Assembly (NCBI GenBank): GCA_902766805.1
Contig: CACXFF010000145.1
Span: forward strand, 1 to 5,852
Reading direction: 5' to 3'
Origin: an uncultured Coriobacteriaceae bacterium
GTDB taxonomy: Bacteria; Actinomycetota; Coriobacteriia; Coriobacteriales; Atopobiaceae
DNA length: 5,852 nucleotides
How positions within the stretch are numbered: position 1 is the stretch's first letter; each line of letters begins with the position of its first letter. A program made the translations under genes and the position numbers. Shown in pieces: positions 1 to 5,777 of the stretch. The notes beneath the pieces were generated by a model. That model did no database searches and was not told the DNA's origin. It saw only the letters and a list, made by a program, of their open reading frames with translations.

Positions 1-162
1 GAAGAACACGAGGAAGGCCAGCATCGATTGTTTGGAGTCGCGGGCATGTGACATGACGTATCCCGACAGCAGGATGCCGGCGCCCGACCCACAGCACGTG
101 CCGCAGCCCAGCCCCACCGACGCCGCGACCGAGAGGCCCTCCAGAAGAAGTGCGAGTTCCAT
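1..162 (-). CDS. N-terminal part of a polytopic membrane protein, possibly DsbD/SafE-like (cut by window edge)
   Basis: The frame is open from an ATG at 162 to the window edge and gives 54 residues. The start has an AAAGGA Shine-Dalgarno 7 nt upstream, lying inside the end of the activator gene, and only 2 nt separate the activator stop from this ATG, so the two are probably translationally coupled. The visible peptide is a hydrophobic, glycine-rich first membrane segment (about residues 3-36) carrying a CGTCCGS motif (C20, C23, C24). A short polar loop with HARDSKQS and the start of a second hydrophobic segment follow. A glycine- and cysteine-rich first helix is seen in the DsbD/CcdA-like and sulfite-exporter-like (TauE/SafE, UreH-like) transmembrane families, which move reducing equivalents or small sulfur species across the membrane. 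That assignment is tentative because most of the protein is missing. Codon use has strong third-position GC, so the coding status is secure. Confidence 0.6.
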   Translation of the reverse strand, partial: MELALLLEGLSVAASVGLGCGTCCGSGAGILLSGYVMSHARDSKQSMLAFLVFF

Positions 163-164
163 GG

Positions 165-953
165 CTACATCCTTTCGCTTGCTATGAGCGCGGCGCCGAT
201 CGCCCCGTTGAACTGTGGGTGCGCGGCAACGAAGACGTCGCGCATGAGCTCTTCTTCGAACGCTTGGCGCAGGCCGACGTTCAGGGCCCCGCCGCCGCTC
301 ATCAGCACATCGCCGCCCTTCTCGGACTTCCGCATCATCTTTATGATGCGTCGCGCCATGGATAGGTGCATGCCCGCCAGGATGTCGCACCTGTCAAACT
401 TGCGGGCGACGAGCGAGATGACCTCTGACTGCGCGAACACCACGCACGTGGAGTTGATGTCGCAAGGCTCGGTACTCTGTAGGGAGAGCGGGCCTACCTG
501 GTCGATGGTCGTCTCCAGGATCTGGGCGATGACCTCCATGAACTTGCCCGTGCCCGCGGCACACTTGTCGTTCATCGAGAAGTTCTTCACGGTGTAGTTG
601 GAGTCCAGGTATATGAGCTTGCTGTCCTGGCCGCCGATGTCGACGATGATGCCCGGCTCCCACTGCGGCGGCGCCGTAATGCGAACGCCATAGGCGTGCG
701 CGGTGATCTCGCTGATGTCGTCGTCGGCCACGTCGAGCACCTTGCGGCTGTAGCCCGTGGCCATGATGTGGCCGACCTGCGAGCGGCTGATCCCGGCTCG
801 CCCACAGAGCTCCTGCACCAAGCTGCTCGCGGTGCCGTTGTTGTCGATGCCCGTGTTGCGGACCAAGGTGTCCACTACCGTGCCAAACCCGTCGATCATG
901 GCTGCCTTCAGGTAGGTCGAGCCTCCGTCCAGCCCGATGAAATACTTCCTCAT
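165..953 (-). CDS. 2-hydroxyacyl-CoA dehydratase-type activator ATPase (HgdC/BadF family, acyl-CoA dehydratase activase)
   Basis: This is a cytoplasmic ATPase of the ASKHA fold. In this family a homodimer holds one [4Fe-4S] cluster at its interface and uses ATP hydrolysis to inject a low-potential electron into a partner iron-sulfur reductase or dehydratase. Family motifs appear in order: phosphate loop GLDGGSTYLKAA (7-18), ATGYSR (65-70), EITAHAYG (82-89), DIGGQDSK (105-112), NDKCAAGTGKF (128-138), NSTCVVFAQSEV (167-178), GGGALN (220-225) and a C-terminal NGAIGAAL (249-256). C131 and C170 are the expected bridging-cluster ligands, and their spacing of 39 residues matches Cys127/Cys166 of Acidaminococcus HgdC. 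The length of 262 residues is typical and nothing looks broken. The ATG at 953 has AAAGGAG six nt upstream. The gene lies 22 nt after the double-cubane reductase gene, which is its obvious partner. Whether it serves a dehydratase or a reductase depends on that partner. Confidence 0.95.
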   Translation of the reverse strand: MRKYFIGLDGGSTYLKAAMIDGFGTVVDTLVRNTGIDNNGTASSLVQELCGRAGISRSQVGHIMATGYSRKVLDVADDDISEITAHAYGVRITAPPQWEPGIIVDIGGQDSKLIYLDSNYTVKNFSMNDKCAAGTGKFMEVIAQILETTIDQVGPLSLQSTEPCDINSTCVVFAQSEVISLVARKFDRCDILAGMHLSMARRIIKMMRKSEKGGDVLMSGGGALNVGLRQAFEEELMRDVFVAAHPQFNGAIGAALIASERM

Positions 954-975
954 GTTCCTCTCCTTTCGGGATGCG

Positions 976-2283
976 CTAGCGGGAGCTGCCAGACGCTCCT
1001 CGGGGACCCTTTTTTAGCTTGATCATCTCCACGAACGCTTCCGTGCGGATGCGGATCTGCTCGACGTCCTGGTCGGTATAGTCGCTTTCCAGGCGTATGA
1101 CCGGCACGCCCAGCTGCTCGAGCTCTTCCTCCACCATGCGGTACTCGTAGTCGTAGACCAGGCAGCCCCGCAACACGTGGTAGATAACGCCTTCCACACG
1201 GTAGTCTCGTATCATCTGGCGCAGGCGATACATGCGCTGGGAGTTGTCTGCGAAGGTCGGGCAGGGGCAGGGACGCAGAGCGCGGATGGCGAGCGCGCGC
1301 ATGAGGCCGTCGAACGACCTGTCGACGGGCACGACCGGGTCGGACAGGCCCCGTTCTCCCATGCACGTCTCGTCCGCCACCACCAGGCCGCCGGACTCCT
1401 CGATGAGCAGGGGGATCTTGAGGTTCGGGAAAACCAGGGGCGATCCGGTGAGCAGTATGCGCGGCAGGTCCTTGTTCGTCACGAGCTGTCCTGTGCGGGC
1501 GCGTACTGCCAGCGCATCGTTGAGCTTGCCCAGTGCGTCCGCCCATGTGTCGACGTCGAGGTAGGACGCCGCGTTCATGACGGCCATGGCGTGCGTGCCG
1601 TGCAGCAGGCCTTGGCTGTCCCGCTTGAGCTGCAAGAAGCGCGAGAGCTCGTATTGGGCGCGGCCCATCCGATCGATGGCCTGCGCGAGCGACTCGTAGC
1701 TGAGGGCTTGGCCGGTCTTTTCCGACAGCACGGCTGCCAACCCGTACAGCTCGTCCACGAACGCCTCGATGTCCTCATCCTCTTTGTTCGCGGGCACAGG
1801 CAGGGTATGGACAGGGCACTCGTCCTGCAGGAGGCCAGCGATCTTTTTCTTGCAGTCGCAGGTTATGGGGACCACCATCAACGAACAGTTCTCGTAGATT
1901 GGCAGCGTGCCCATGTGCTTGAAGCCGGCGACGGCCTTCACCAGCGGGCAGGCGTCTCGCGCGACCACGTCATCGCCAATGGAGAAGGCCGTGTAGTGTC
2001 CGCTGCAGAGCTTCACGGGTTGGGCGCCCGCCGCGTATATGAGCTCTGGGGGCACCTGCACGCAGTACGTGCCCACGGTCGGCGTATCGGGTGGCTTCAC
2101 CACGTCTTCCCAGCGTACGTAGGTGCGCTCAAGGACGTCGAAGAACGGTTCTAGGAGATCCGAGCCGCCTCCGAGCGCGCGCATGCGGCGCAGGTACTTC
2201 TGCGTCATGTGCGTGGCTTTGCTGGCAAAGAGCTCTTTGTGCCGCTGCTCGCGCTGTGCCTGTGTGATCGCGTCGTTAGTCAT
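976..2283 (-). CDS. Double-cubane-cluster-type anaerobic reductase (2-hydroxyacyl-CoA dehydratase D-component family)
   Basis: This 435-residue protein belongs to the HgdB/FldBC/BcrBC family and most resembles the stand-alone double-cubane-cluster proteins (YjiM-like, DCCP), whose [8Fe-9S] cluster lets them reduce small molecules such as acetylene in vitro once charged by an activator. Family landmarks are the PPELIYAAGA segment (78-87), DACPLVKA (110-117), TCDCKKK (141-147), GSPLVFP (280-286), ADETC (303-307), RPCPCP (337-342), VEGVIYHVLRGC (363-374) and the C-terminal DYTDQDVEQIRIRTEAF (401-417). Candidate cluster ligands are C74, C93, C112, C142 or C144, C307, C339 or C341, and C374; C133 and C156 are further cysteines. 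The ATG at 2283 was chosen over a TTG 63 nt upstream because GGGAGG sits 7 nt before it; this start overlaps the end of the polyferredoxin gene by 8 nt. The activator follows directly. I favour reductase over dehydratase because the cysteine set is rich and there is no CoA-transferase or acyl-CoA gene nearby, but the substrate is unknown. Confidence 0.85.
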   Translation of the reverse strand: MTNDAITQAQREQRHKELFASKATHMTQKYLRRMRALGGGSDLLEPFFDVLERTYVRWEDVVKPPDTPTVGTYCVQVPPELIYAAGAQPVKLCSGHYTAFSIGDDVVARDACPLVKAVAGFKHMGTLPIYENCSLMVVPITCDCKKKIAGLLQDECPVHTLPVPANKEDEDIEAFVDELYGLAAVLSEKTGQALSYESLAQAIDRMGRAQYELSRFLQLKRDSQGLLHGTHAMAVMNAASYLDVDTWADALGKLNDALAVRARTGQLVTNKDLPRILLTGSPLVFPNLKIPLLIEESGGLVVADETCMGERGLSDPVVPVDRSFDGLMRALAIRALRPCPCPTFADNSQRMYRLRQMIRDYRVEGVIYHVLRGCLVYDYEYRMVEEELEQLGVPVIRLESDYTDQDVEQIRIRTEAFVEMIKLKKGPRGASGSSR

Positions 2284-3445
2284 GTTGTATCCTCCCGTAT
2301 GCTCCCACCACTCTGCTGCGCTTCGACACGTAGAGTCCCTTGCCAAAGAACGTCAGCGAGAGGGCGCGGTCCTCTGGGCAGCACTGCACGCAGGCTCCGC
2401 ACATGATGCAGTTGATGTCGGTGACGTCGCTGTGCTCGCGTTCGGTATAGATCTGCTTGATGCCCATGGGGCAGGCCTCGTAGCAGGCGCCGCATTCGGT
2501 GCAGGCTACGCAGTCTTTCTTGATGCGGAATGGCTGGATCGCGTGCGCCAGGCCCATGAGGTAGCCGAGCGGGCAGATCGTGCAGAAGAAGCGTCGCTTG
2601 AAGAAGCCCGCAACGAGGACGAACACCATGAGGAAGCCGCTCGCGTACAGGCTCACCGAGAGGCCTGCGGCGATGGGGGAGAGCGAGATCGCCGGGCAGA
2701 AGTTGCAGAAGTTGCCGCCGGCGAAGCAGAGCCCCATCATGAGGAACAGCATGGTCCAACGCAGGGGAACGAGCGACTGATACATGCGGTCGGTCATGGC
2801 GATGCCCTCTACCTTGCACTTCTGGCGGATCGCATGCATGACGTCCTGGGCAAGGCCCATGGGGCACAGGAACCCGCATAGCGTTCGCCCAAAAACCAGC
2901 ACGAAGCCCAGCGTGCTGACCAGGAACGTCAAGACGCCGGTCCAAGGAAGGCTGGCAAGCTCGTCGAGATGCGCCAGGTAGTAACAGCTTGCTTCCGTGA
3001 GCTGCGACATGTTGGCAGGGCAGGACAGCACGGGAATGCTGATCCACGAGAAGCGTGCGCCAAGCAGTATGCCGCCAAAGACCATGAACACGAAAAACCC
3101 GATCATGCAGACCCAGCGGAGCACTTGGAAGCGCGAGACGCGCTTGCGATGCCGGGGTCGTTGGGGCTGCGAGACGCCACGCGCCGCGGACGGCATGCGA
3201 CGGGGGTCCTTCAGCGCCAGCCGCTTGCGCAGTGCGACGCACGCGACGATGCTGAGCGCGCTCAGCAGGCCGATGAGCGCCAGCGGAAGGAGCCTGGCGA
3301 GGTGGTCGGTGGTGAACAGCTGCTCTGCCGTGGTGGTGTAGCTGTTCGTGTCGTAAGTGAAGAATTCGAACTGCCAGGCAAAATACGCAACGAGTGCCAT
3401 TGCCGCGCATACGATGCCTGTGATGAGGGCCTTTTTGCTAACCAT
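2276..3445 (-). CDS. NapH-like membrane polyferredoxin (4Fe-4S binding integral membrane protein)
   Basis: This is a 389-residue integral membrane electron carrier. Hydrophobic segments lie at about 6-24, 51-71, 111-131, 169-186, 229-243 and 265-282. Membrane-associated cysteine motifs of the NapH/Fer4_5 type are CGFLCP (C190, C194), CNFCP (C247, C250) and CTICP (C288, C291). A soluble C-terminal 2[4Fe-4S] ferredoxin domain follows: C315/C318/C321/C325 then C346/C349/C352/C356, with an extra C312 ahead. Residues 72-107 form a strongly basic, proline-containing loop. NapH-type proteins pass electrons between the quinone pool and iron-sulfur partners; here the likely recipient is the activator/double-cubane pair encoded downstream (inference). 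The ATG at 3445 was preferred over a TTG at 3499 because it leaves a clean 13-nt gap after the upstream gene and has a modest AAAGAG site 7 nt before it. The gene sits between the two dehydratase-family subunit genes and overlaps the second by 8 nt. No nitrate reductase genes are present, so it should not be named napH. Confidence 0.88.
   Translation of the reverse strand: MVSKKALITGIVCAAMALVAYFAWQFEFFTYDTNSYTTTAEQLFTTDHLARLLPLALIGLLSALSIVACVALRKRLALKDPRRMPSAARGVSQPQRPRHRKRVSRFQVLRWVCMIGFFVFMVFGGILLGARFSWISIPVLSCPANMSQLTEASCYYLAHLDELASLPWTGVLTFLVSTLGFVLVFGRTLCGFLCPMGLAQDVMHAIRQKCKVEGIAMTDRMYQSLVPLRWTMLFLMMGLCFAGGNFCNFCPAISLSPIAAGLSVSLYASGFLMVFVLVAGFFKRRFFCTICPLGYLMGLAHAIQPFRIKKDCVACTECGACYEACPMGIKQIYTEREHSDVTDINCIMCGACVQCCPEDRALSLTFFGKGLYVSKRSRVVGAYGRIQHD
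2291..2296 (-). promoter_or_regulatory. Ribosome binding site deciding the double-cubane reductase start
   Basis: GGGAGG lies 7 nt upstream of the ATG at 2283, within the last codons of the polyferredoxin gene. It supports the ATG at 2283 over the in-frame TTG at 2346 and shows that the reductase is translated from inside the end of the previous gene. Confidence 0.75.
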
Positions 3446-3458
3446 GCTGTGTCTCTTT

Positions 3459-4712
3459 CTACGCGTAGCGTCGCTGAGCCTGTAGGTGGCCGTTGGCAAA
3501 CGCGCGCTGCTCTAGCATCTCGCCGAAGGCTTCCAGGCGTATGCGCAGCTGTTCGACGTCTTGGGCTTGGTAGTCCGTCTCGAGCCGGAACACGGGAAGG
3601 TCGTGGCGTTCGAGCAGGGGCTCCAGACGTGCGAGCATGAAGTCGTACTCGATCTGCCCCTTGAGGATGTGGAACACGACGCCCTCCACGTTCGCTTTGG
3701 AAATGAAGTGCTCCACGTACTGTTCCATGGAGTGGTTCACGACGTGTGCGCTGGAGGCGTCGAACGCGTAGTGCTTGCGAGCTATGGCATGCATGAGGCG
3801 CCGTGTCCCGCCCTCCCGCTCGTCTGCGGCGAGGCTTGCGAAACGCGTCGTGCTCGCGGGGTCTATGCAAGCCAGCAGGCGCATGCCCGCGTCGTGAATG
3901 AGGGAGGGCACTTTGTATTGCGGGAAGAGTATCGGAGATCCCACGACGAGCGTGCGCGGGCGGTACGTGGCTACACGCTGCAGCACGCGATGGCGTGCCT
4001 GCACCTCTGTGGAGAGGCGGTTGAGCATGGCCGTCCATTGTGCGAGGTCATAGGCCAAATAGTACGTGTGAAGCACCAAAAGGATCGCCTCGTCGCTCAG
4101 CACTCCCTCGCATGCGGCGCAGATCTTCTGGAAGTTGACCATGGCGACGCGCGCGGCTCCCACGAAATGGTCGGCGTCCCGGAGGCTGCGGGAGGTCGAG
4201 CGGCCGCTCACACGCTGCTCTATCGTCTTGACCAGCGTGTCCATTGCGTGCTCCCAGCTGCGTTGAGCGGAGACGCTCGCGGCTGAGGGAGGGATGTCCA
4301 CCGGTAGAACCGAACAGCCCTCGCGCTTGAGCAGGTAGGAGATCTTGCGCAGGTTATCGTTCACAGCGGGGACCACGAAGAGCGGGTGGATGTCGCTACG
4401 CTTGGCCAGGCGCAGGGCGTGTCCCAGGATAGATCTGCTCACAGGATCGCTGTCGCGAGGCATCACGTCATCAGACCACTGGCAAGCCGCATGGCTTCCG
4501 CCCAGAAGGTGATAGGGTGCCGTACCGCAGGCATAGACCAGCTGCTCGGGTATTCCGTACCCGAGGACCACAACGGACGGCATCACCCTGTCCTGATCGA
4601 AGTCCGCGTGCCACTGGGCAGCGCTGTCGAGAAAGAATCCCAGTGAGCTCAGGCTGTGGTTGTCGGCGCTTATACGTGCCAGCGTGCTCTGGCATTCTTC
4701 TGTGTATGGCAT
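3459..4712 (-). CDS. Cysteine-stripped 2-hydroxyacyl-CoA dehydratase D-component / double-cubane protein homologue (probable cofactor-free partner subunit)
   Basis: This 417-residue protein is clearly homologous to the reductase encoded two genes downstream. Residues 44-98 align without gaps to 67-121 of that protein (about one third identical by eye), and 342-400 align to 363-421 with more than half identical, including VEGVVFH, YD, RLETDY and QDVEQLRIRLEAF. GSPILFP (258-264) matches GSPLVFP. Despite this, every candidate cluster ligand is replaced: C74>G51, C93>L70, C112>D89, C133>H109, C142>N118, C144>N120, C307>P285 and C374>Q353. No cysteine at all follows C282, so the CPCP pair is gone too. 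Its own cysteines (C7, C62, C77, C133, C198, C201, C282) lie elsewhere. The frame is intact with a strong start (AGGAGG 5 nt before ATG 4712) and normal codon use, so it is not simply decaying. It is the first gene of the operon. Likely a structural, substrate-binding or regulatory partner of the reductase (inference), since family members act as heterodimers or homodimers. Confidence 0.85.
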   Translation of the reverse strand: MPYTEECQSTLARISADNHSLSSLGFFLDSAAQWHADFDQDRVMPSVVVLGYGIPEQLVYACGTAPYHLLGGSHAACQWSDDVMPRDSDPVSRSILGHALRLAKRSDIHPLFVVPAVNDNLRKISYLLKREGCSVLPVDIPPSAASVSAQRSWEHAMDTLVKTIEQRVSGRSTSRSLRDADHFVGAARVAMVNFQKICAACEGVLSDEAILLVLHTYYLAYDLAQWTAMLNRLSTEVQARHRVLQRVATYRPRTLVVGSPILFPQYKVPSLIHDAGMRLLACIDPASTTRFASLAADEREGGTRRLMHAIARKHYAFDASSAHVVNHSMEQYVEHFISKANVEGVVFHILKGQIEYDFMLARLEPLLERHDLPVFRLETDYQAQDVEQLRIRLEAFGEMLEQRAFANGHLQAQRRYA

Positions 4713-4742
4713 GATCGCCTCCTGTCTTTTGGCATCGGCAGG

Positions 4743-4769
4743 AGAATAGAGGGATGAACATCAAGGCAA
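4743..4769 (-). promoter_or_regulatory. Candidate promoter of the minus-strand reductase operon
   Basis: On the minus strand TTGCCT (4769-4764) and TATTCT (4748-4743) resemble -35 and -10 boxes, and would give a leader of roughly 25-30 nt before the ATG at 4712. The 15-nt spacer is shorter than the usual 17, so this may be a weak or activator-dependent promoter, or a chance match. The -35 box overlaps one arm of the CAAGGCA/TGCCTTG inverted repeat, which would suit control by a DNA-binding protein. Confidence 0.25.
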
Positions 4770-4805
4770 GCTAAAGAAGGGGTTTGTGCTCTGCCTTGCC
4801 AAGGC
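4762..4805. repeat. Operator-like CAAGGCA / TGCCTTG inverted repeats in the divergent intergenic region
   Basis: CAAGGCA at 4762-4768 is matched by its exact reverse complement TGCCTTG at 4792-4798. The latter is also half of a near-perfect 13-bp palindrome, GCCTTG-C-CAAGGC, at 4793-4805. Three copies of the same 6-bp half-site in 44 bp between two divergent genes look like a regulator binding region, but no regulator gene is in the window. Confidence 0.4.
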
Positions 4806-4845
4806 CGTTTAGCTTCGTTTGAAGTACGTCGCGTATGCTCTTTGC

Positions 4846-4865
4846 CCACGGGTCATGGCCCGTGG
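4846..4865. repeat. Perfect 7-bp inverted repeat in the leader of the plus-strand gene
   Basis: CCACGGG (4846-4852) and CCCGTGG (4859-4865) are separated by TCATGG. The hairpin would end 21 nt before the Shine-Dalgarno of the plus-strand gene at 4897. There is no T-tract after it, so it is not an evident terminator. It could be an operator or an mRNA leader hairpin. Confidence 0.45.
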
Positions 4866-4896
4866 CATGGCAACGCGATAGGCTGGGGAGGATGCG

Positions 4897-5397
4897 ATGT
4901 TGAAATACCGGTTGATTCGGACGTACCTGGCGGTGTGCTGCGCGGTGTGCGTCTCGTATGCAGGTGCCCGCGCGGCTTGGGGGCTGCTCTGGAATGGGGA
5001 TGCTGGAACGGCTGAGCCGACGAACGTGACCGCTTCGGTCGATGAGTCCAAGCTGTCGCCCGAGACTGTCGTGCGGGAGCCGCCAAGCACAGTTGCCGCG
5101 GAGCAGCCTGTCGGGGATACGACCTTGGACGAACCCGAGCGCGACGGGGGAGCGTCTGCGGGGGAAGGCGACGCGGCCCAAGGTGCAGAGGACGCGGCGC
5201 AAGAGGCGGTGGAGCAGCAGGTCGAGGAGCAGCAGGTCGAGGAGCAGAGTGCCCCTTCGCTTGCCGAGTATCTGAGCCAGTTCACCTGTGGAAACTGCCG
5301 TCGCAACTGTTCGCTTGACCATCCTCGCTGTCACAATGGCTCGCGTCTGGCGGAGCTCAAGGCACAGGAGTATGCTGCCCTCTATGGTGCGGTGTGA
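4897..5397 (+). CDS. Small membrane-anchored or exported protein with acidic linker and C-terminal four-cysteine motif, function unknown
   Basis: I do not recognise a characterised family for this 166-residue protein. The N-terminus has a basic start (MLKYRLIR) and one hydrophobic stretch (about 9-32) that reads as a signal anchor or signal peptide; C14, C15 and C18 are inside it, but there is no good lipobox. Residues 35-120 are a low-complexity, Ala/Glu/Gln/Gly-rich acidic linker with an EEQQV tandem repeat (107-117). The C-terminus is compact: SLAEYLSQFTCGNC, then C138 and C145, in a CX2CX3CX6C pattern (C131, C134, C138, C145), followed by a short helical tail. The cysteines could bind zinc or an iron-sulfur cluster or act in disulfide exchange outside the membrane. 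The ATG at 4897 has GGAGG 5 nt upstream. It is transcribed divergently from the reductase operon and may share its control region, which hints at a linked role, but this is inference. Confidence 0.75.
   Translation: MLKYRLIRTYLAVCCAVCVSYAGARAAWGLLWNGDAGTAEPTNVTASVDESKLSPETVVREPPSTVAAEQPVGDTTLDEPERDGGASAGEGDAAQGAEDAAQEAVEQQVEEQQVEEQSAPSLAEYLSQFTCGNCRRNCSLDHPRCHNGSRLAELKAQEYAALYGAV
5209..5250 (+). repeat. Short in-frame tandem repeat in the acidic linker
   Basis: GTCGAGGAGCAGCAG at 5221-5235 is followed by the near copy GTCGAGGAGCAGAGT at 5236-5250 and preceded by the shorter GTGGAGCAGCAG at 5209-5220. The 15-bp unit encodes VEEQQ and keeps frame, so it can change linker length by slippage without breaking the protein. 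Confidence 0.7.
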
Positions 5398-5532
5398 TGC
5401 CGTTTGCAAGCCTTGTGCTCCATGCGTGCGACTTCGTCGAGTGGCATTCGCTGTCCGAGGGGGGCGTCCTACGCCAGCCCAAAGAGCCACGTGGCGTCGC
5501 GCGAGAACAGGTCCTGAGTGTAGTCCGTCACT

Positions 5533-5550
5533 CCGCGCTAGTCTGCGCGG
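5533..5550. repeat. 6-bp GC-only inverted repeat (possible hairpin)
   Basis: CCGCGC (5533-5538) and GCGCGG (5545-5550) flank TAGTCT. It lies about 136 bp after the plus-strand gene. Without a following T-run it is a weak terminator candidate at best. Confidence 0.25.
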
Positions 5551-5777
5551 GTCACCGTGAGGTTCCTGAAGTGGCCCTGCGTGCCTGTTGCCCCTCATCT
5601 CGCTCTACAGCTGCGTCACCAATCTGATGGCGCTCTAGCCTGCGCCATCTCGTGCGAGCTGCCGTGGGATGCGACGCGCCCGTCTGCGGTATCGAGCAGC
5701 TCGTCGCCACGGCCACGGCTTACTGCAGCCTGAATCTTCTCGCTATGGTGCACGACGCCAAGAATAGCCAACATGGG

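Noticed and set aside
1177..2154. Plus-strand open frame of 325 codons opposite the double-cubane reductase gene
   Set aside because: It is a shadow frame on the strand complementary to a clear family member, and its translation (His/Arg/Val-rich) has no motif.
976..2283. Calling the reductase a true 2-hydroxyglutaryl- or lactoyl-CoA dehydratase subunit
   Set aside because: Those enzymes need two cluster-bearing subunits and usually sit with CoA-transferase or acyl-CoA genes; here the only other subunit lacks cluster ligands and no such genes are visible.
2276..3445. Naming the polyferredoxin gene napH
   Set aside because: The cysteine pattern is NapH-like, but no periplasmic nitrate reductase genes are present and the operon context points to the activator/double-cubane system.
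3459..4712. Treating the cysteine-less paralogue as a pseudogene
   Set aside because: The frame is full length with a strong ribosome site, normal codon use and a highly conserved C-terminal motif, which argues for selection.
5533..5550. Intrinsic terminator for the plus-strand gene
   Set aside because: There is a hairpin but no T-tract follows, and it lies more than 130 bp after the stop codon.
4771..5598. Long minus-strand open frame of 275 codons opposite the four-cysteine protein gene
   Set aside because: The composition is arginine-, serine- and histidine-rich antisense of a GC-rich gene, with no ribosome site and no motif; the plus-strand gene has a good start and a structured C-terminus.
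5394..5627. Plus-strand open frame starting GTG/ATG at the stop codon of the four-cysteine protein gene (TGATG overlap), 76-77 residues
   Set aside because: The overlap could mean translational coupling, but the ribosome site is weak, the peptide has no recognisable feature, and third-position GC drops in its second half, where the opposite strand looks more coding-like.
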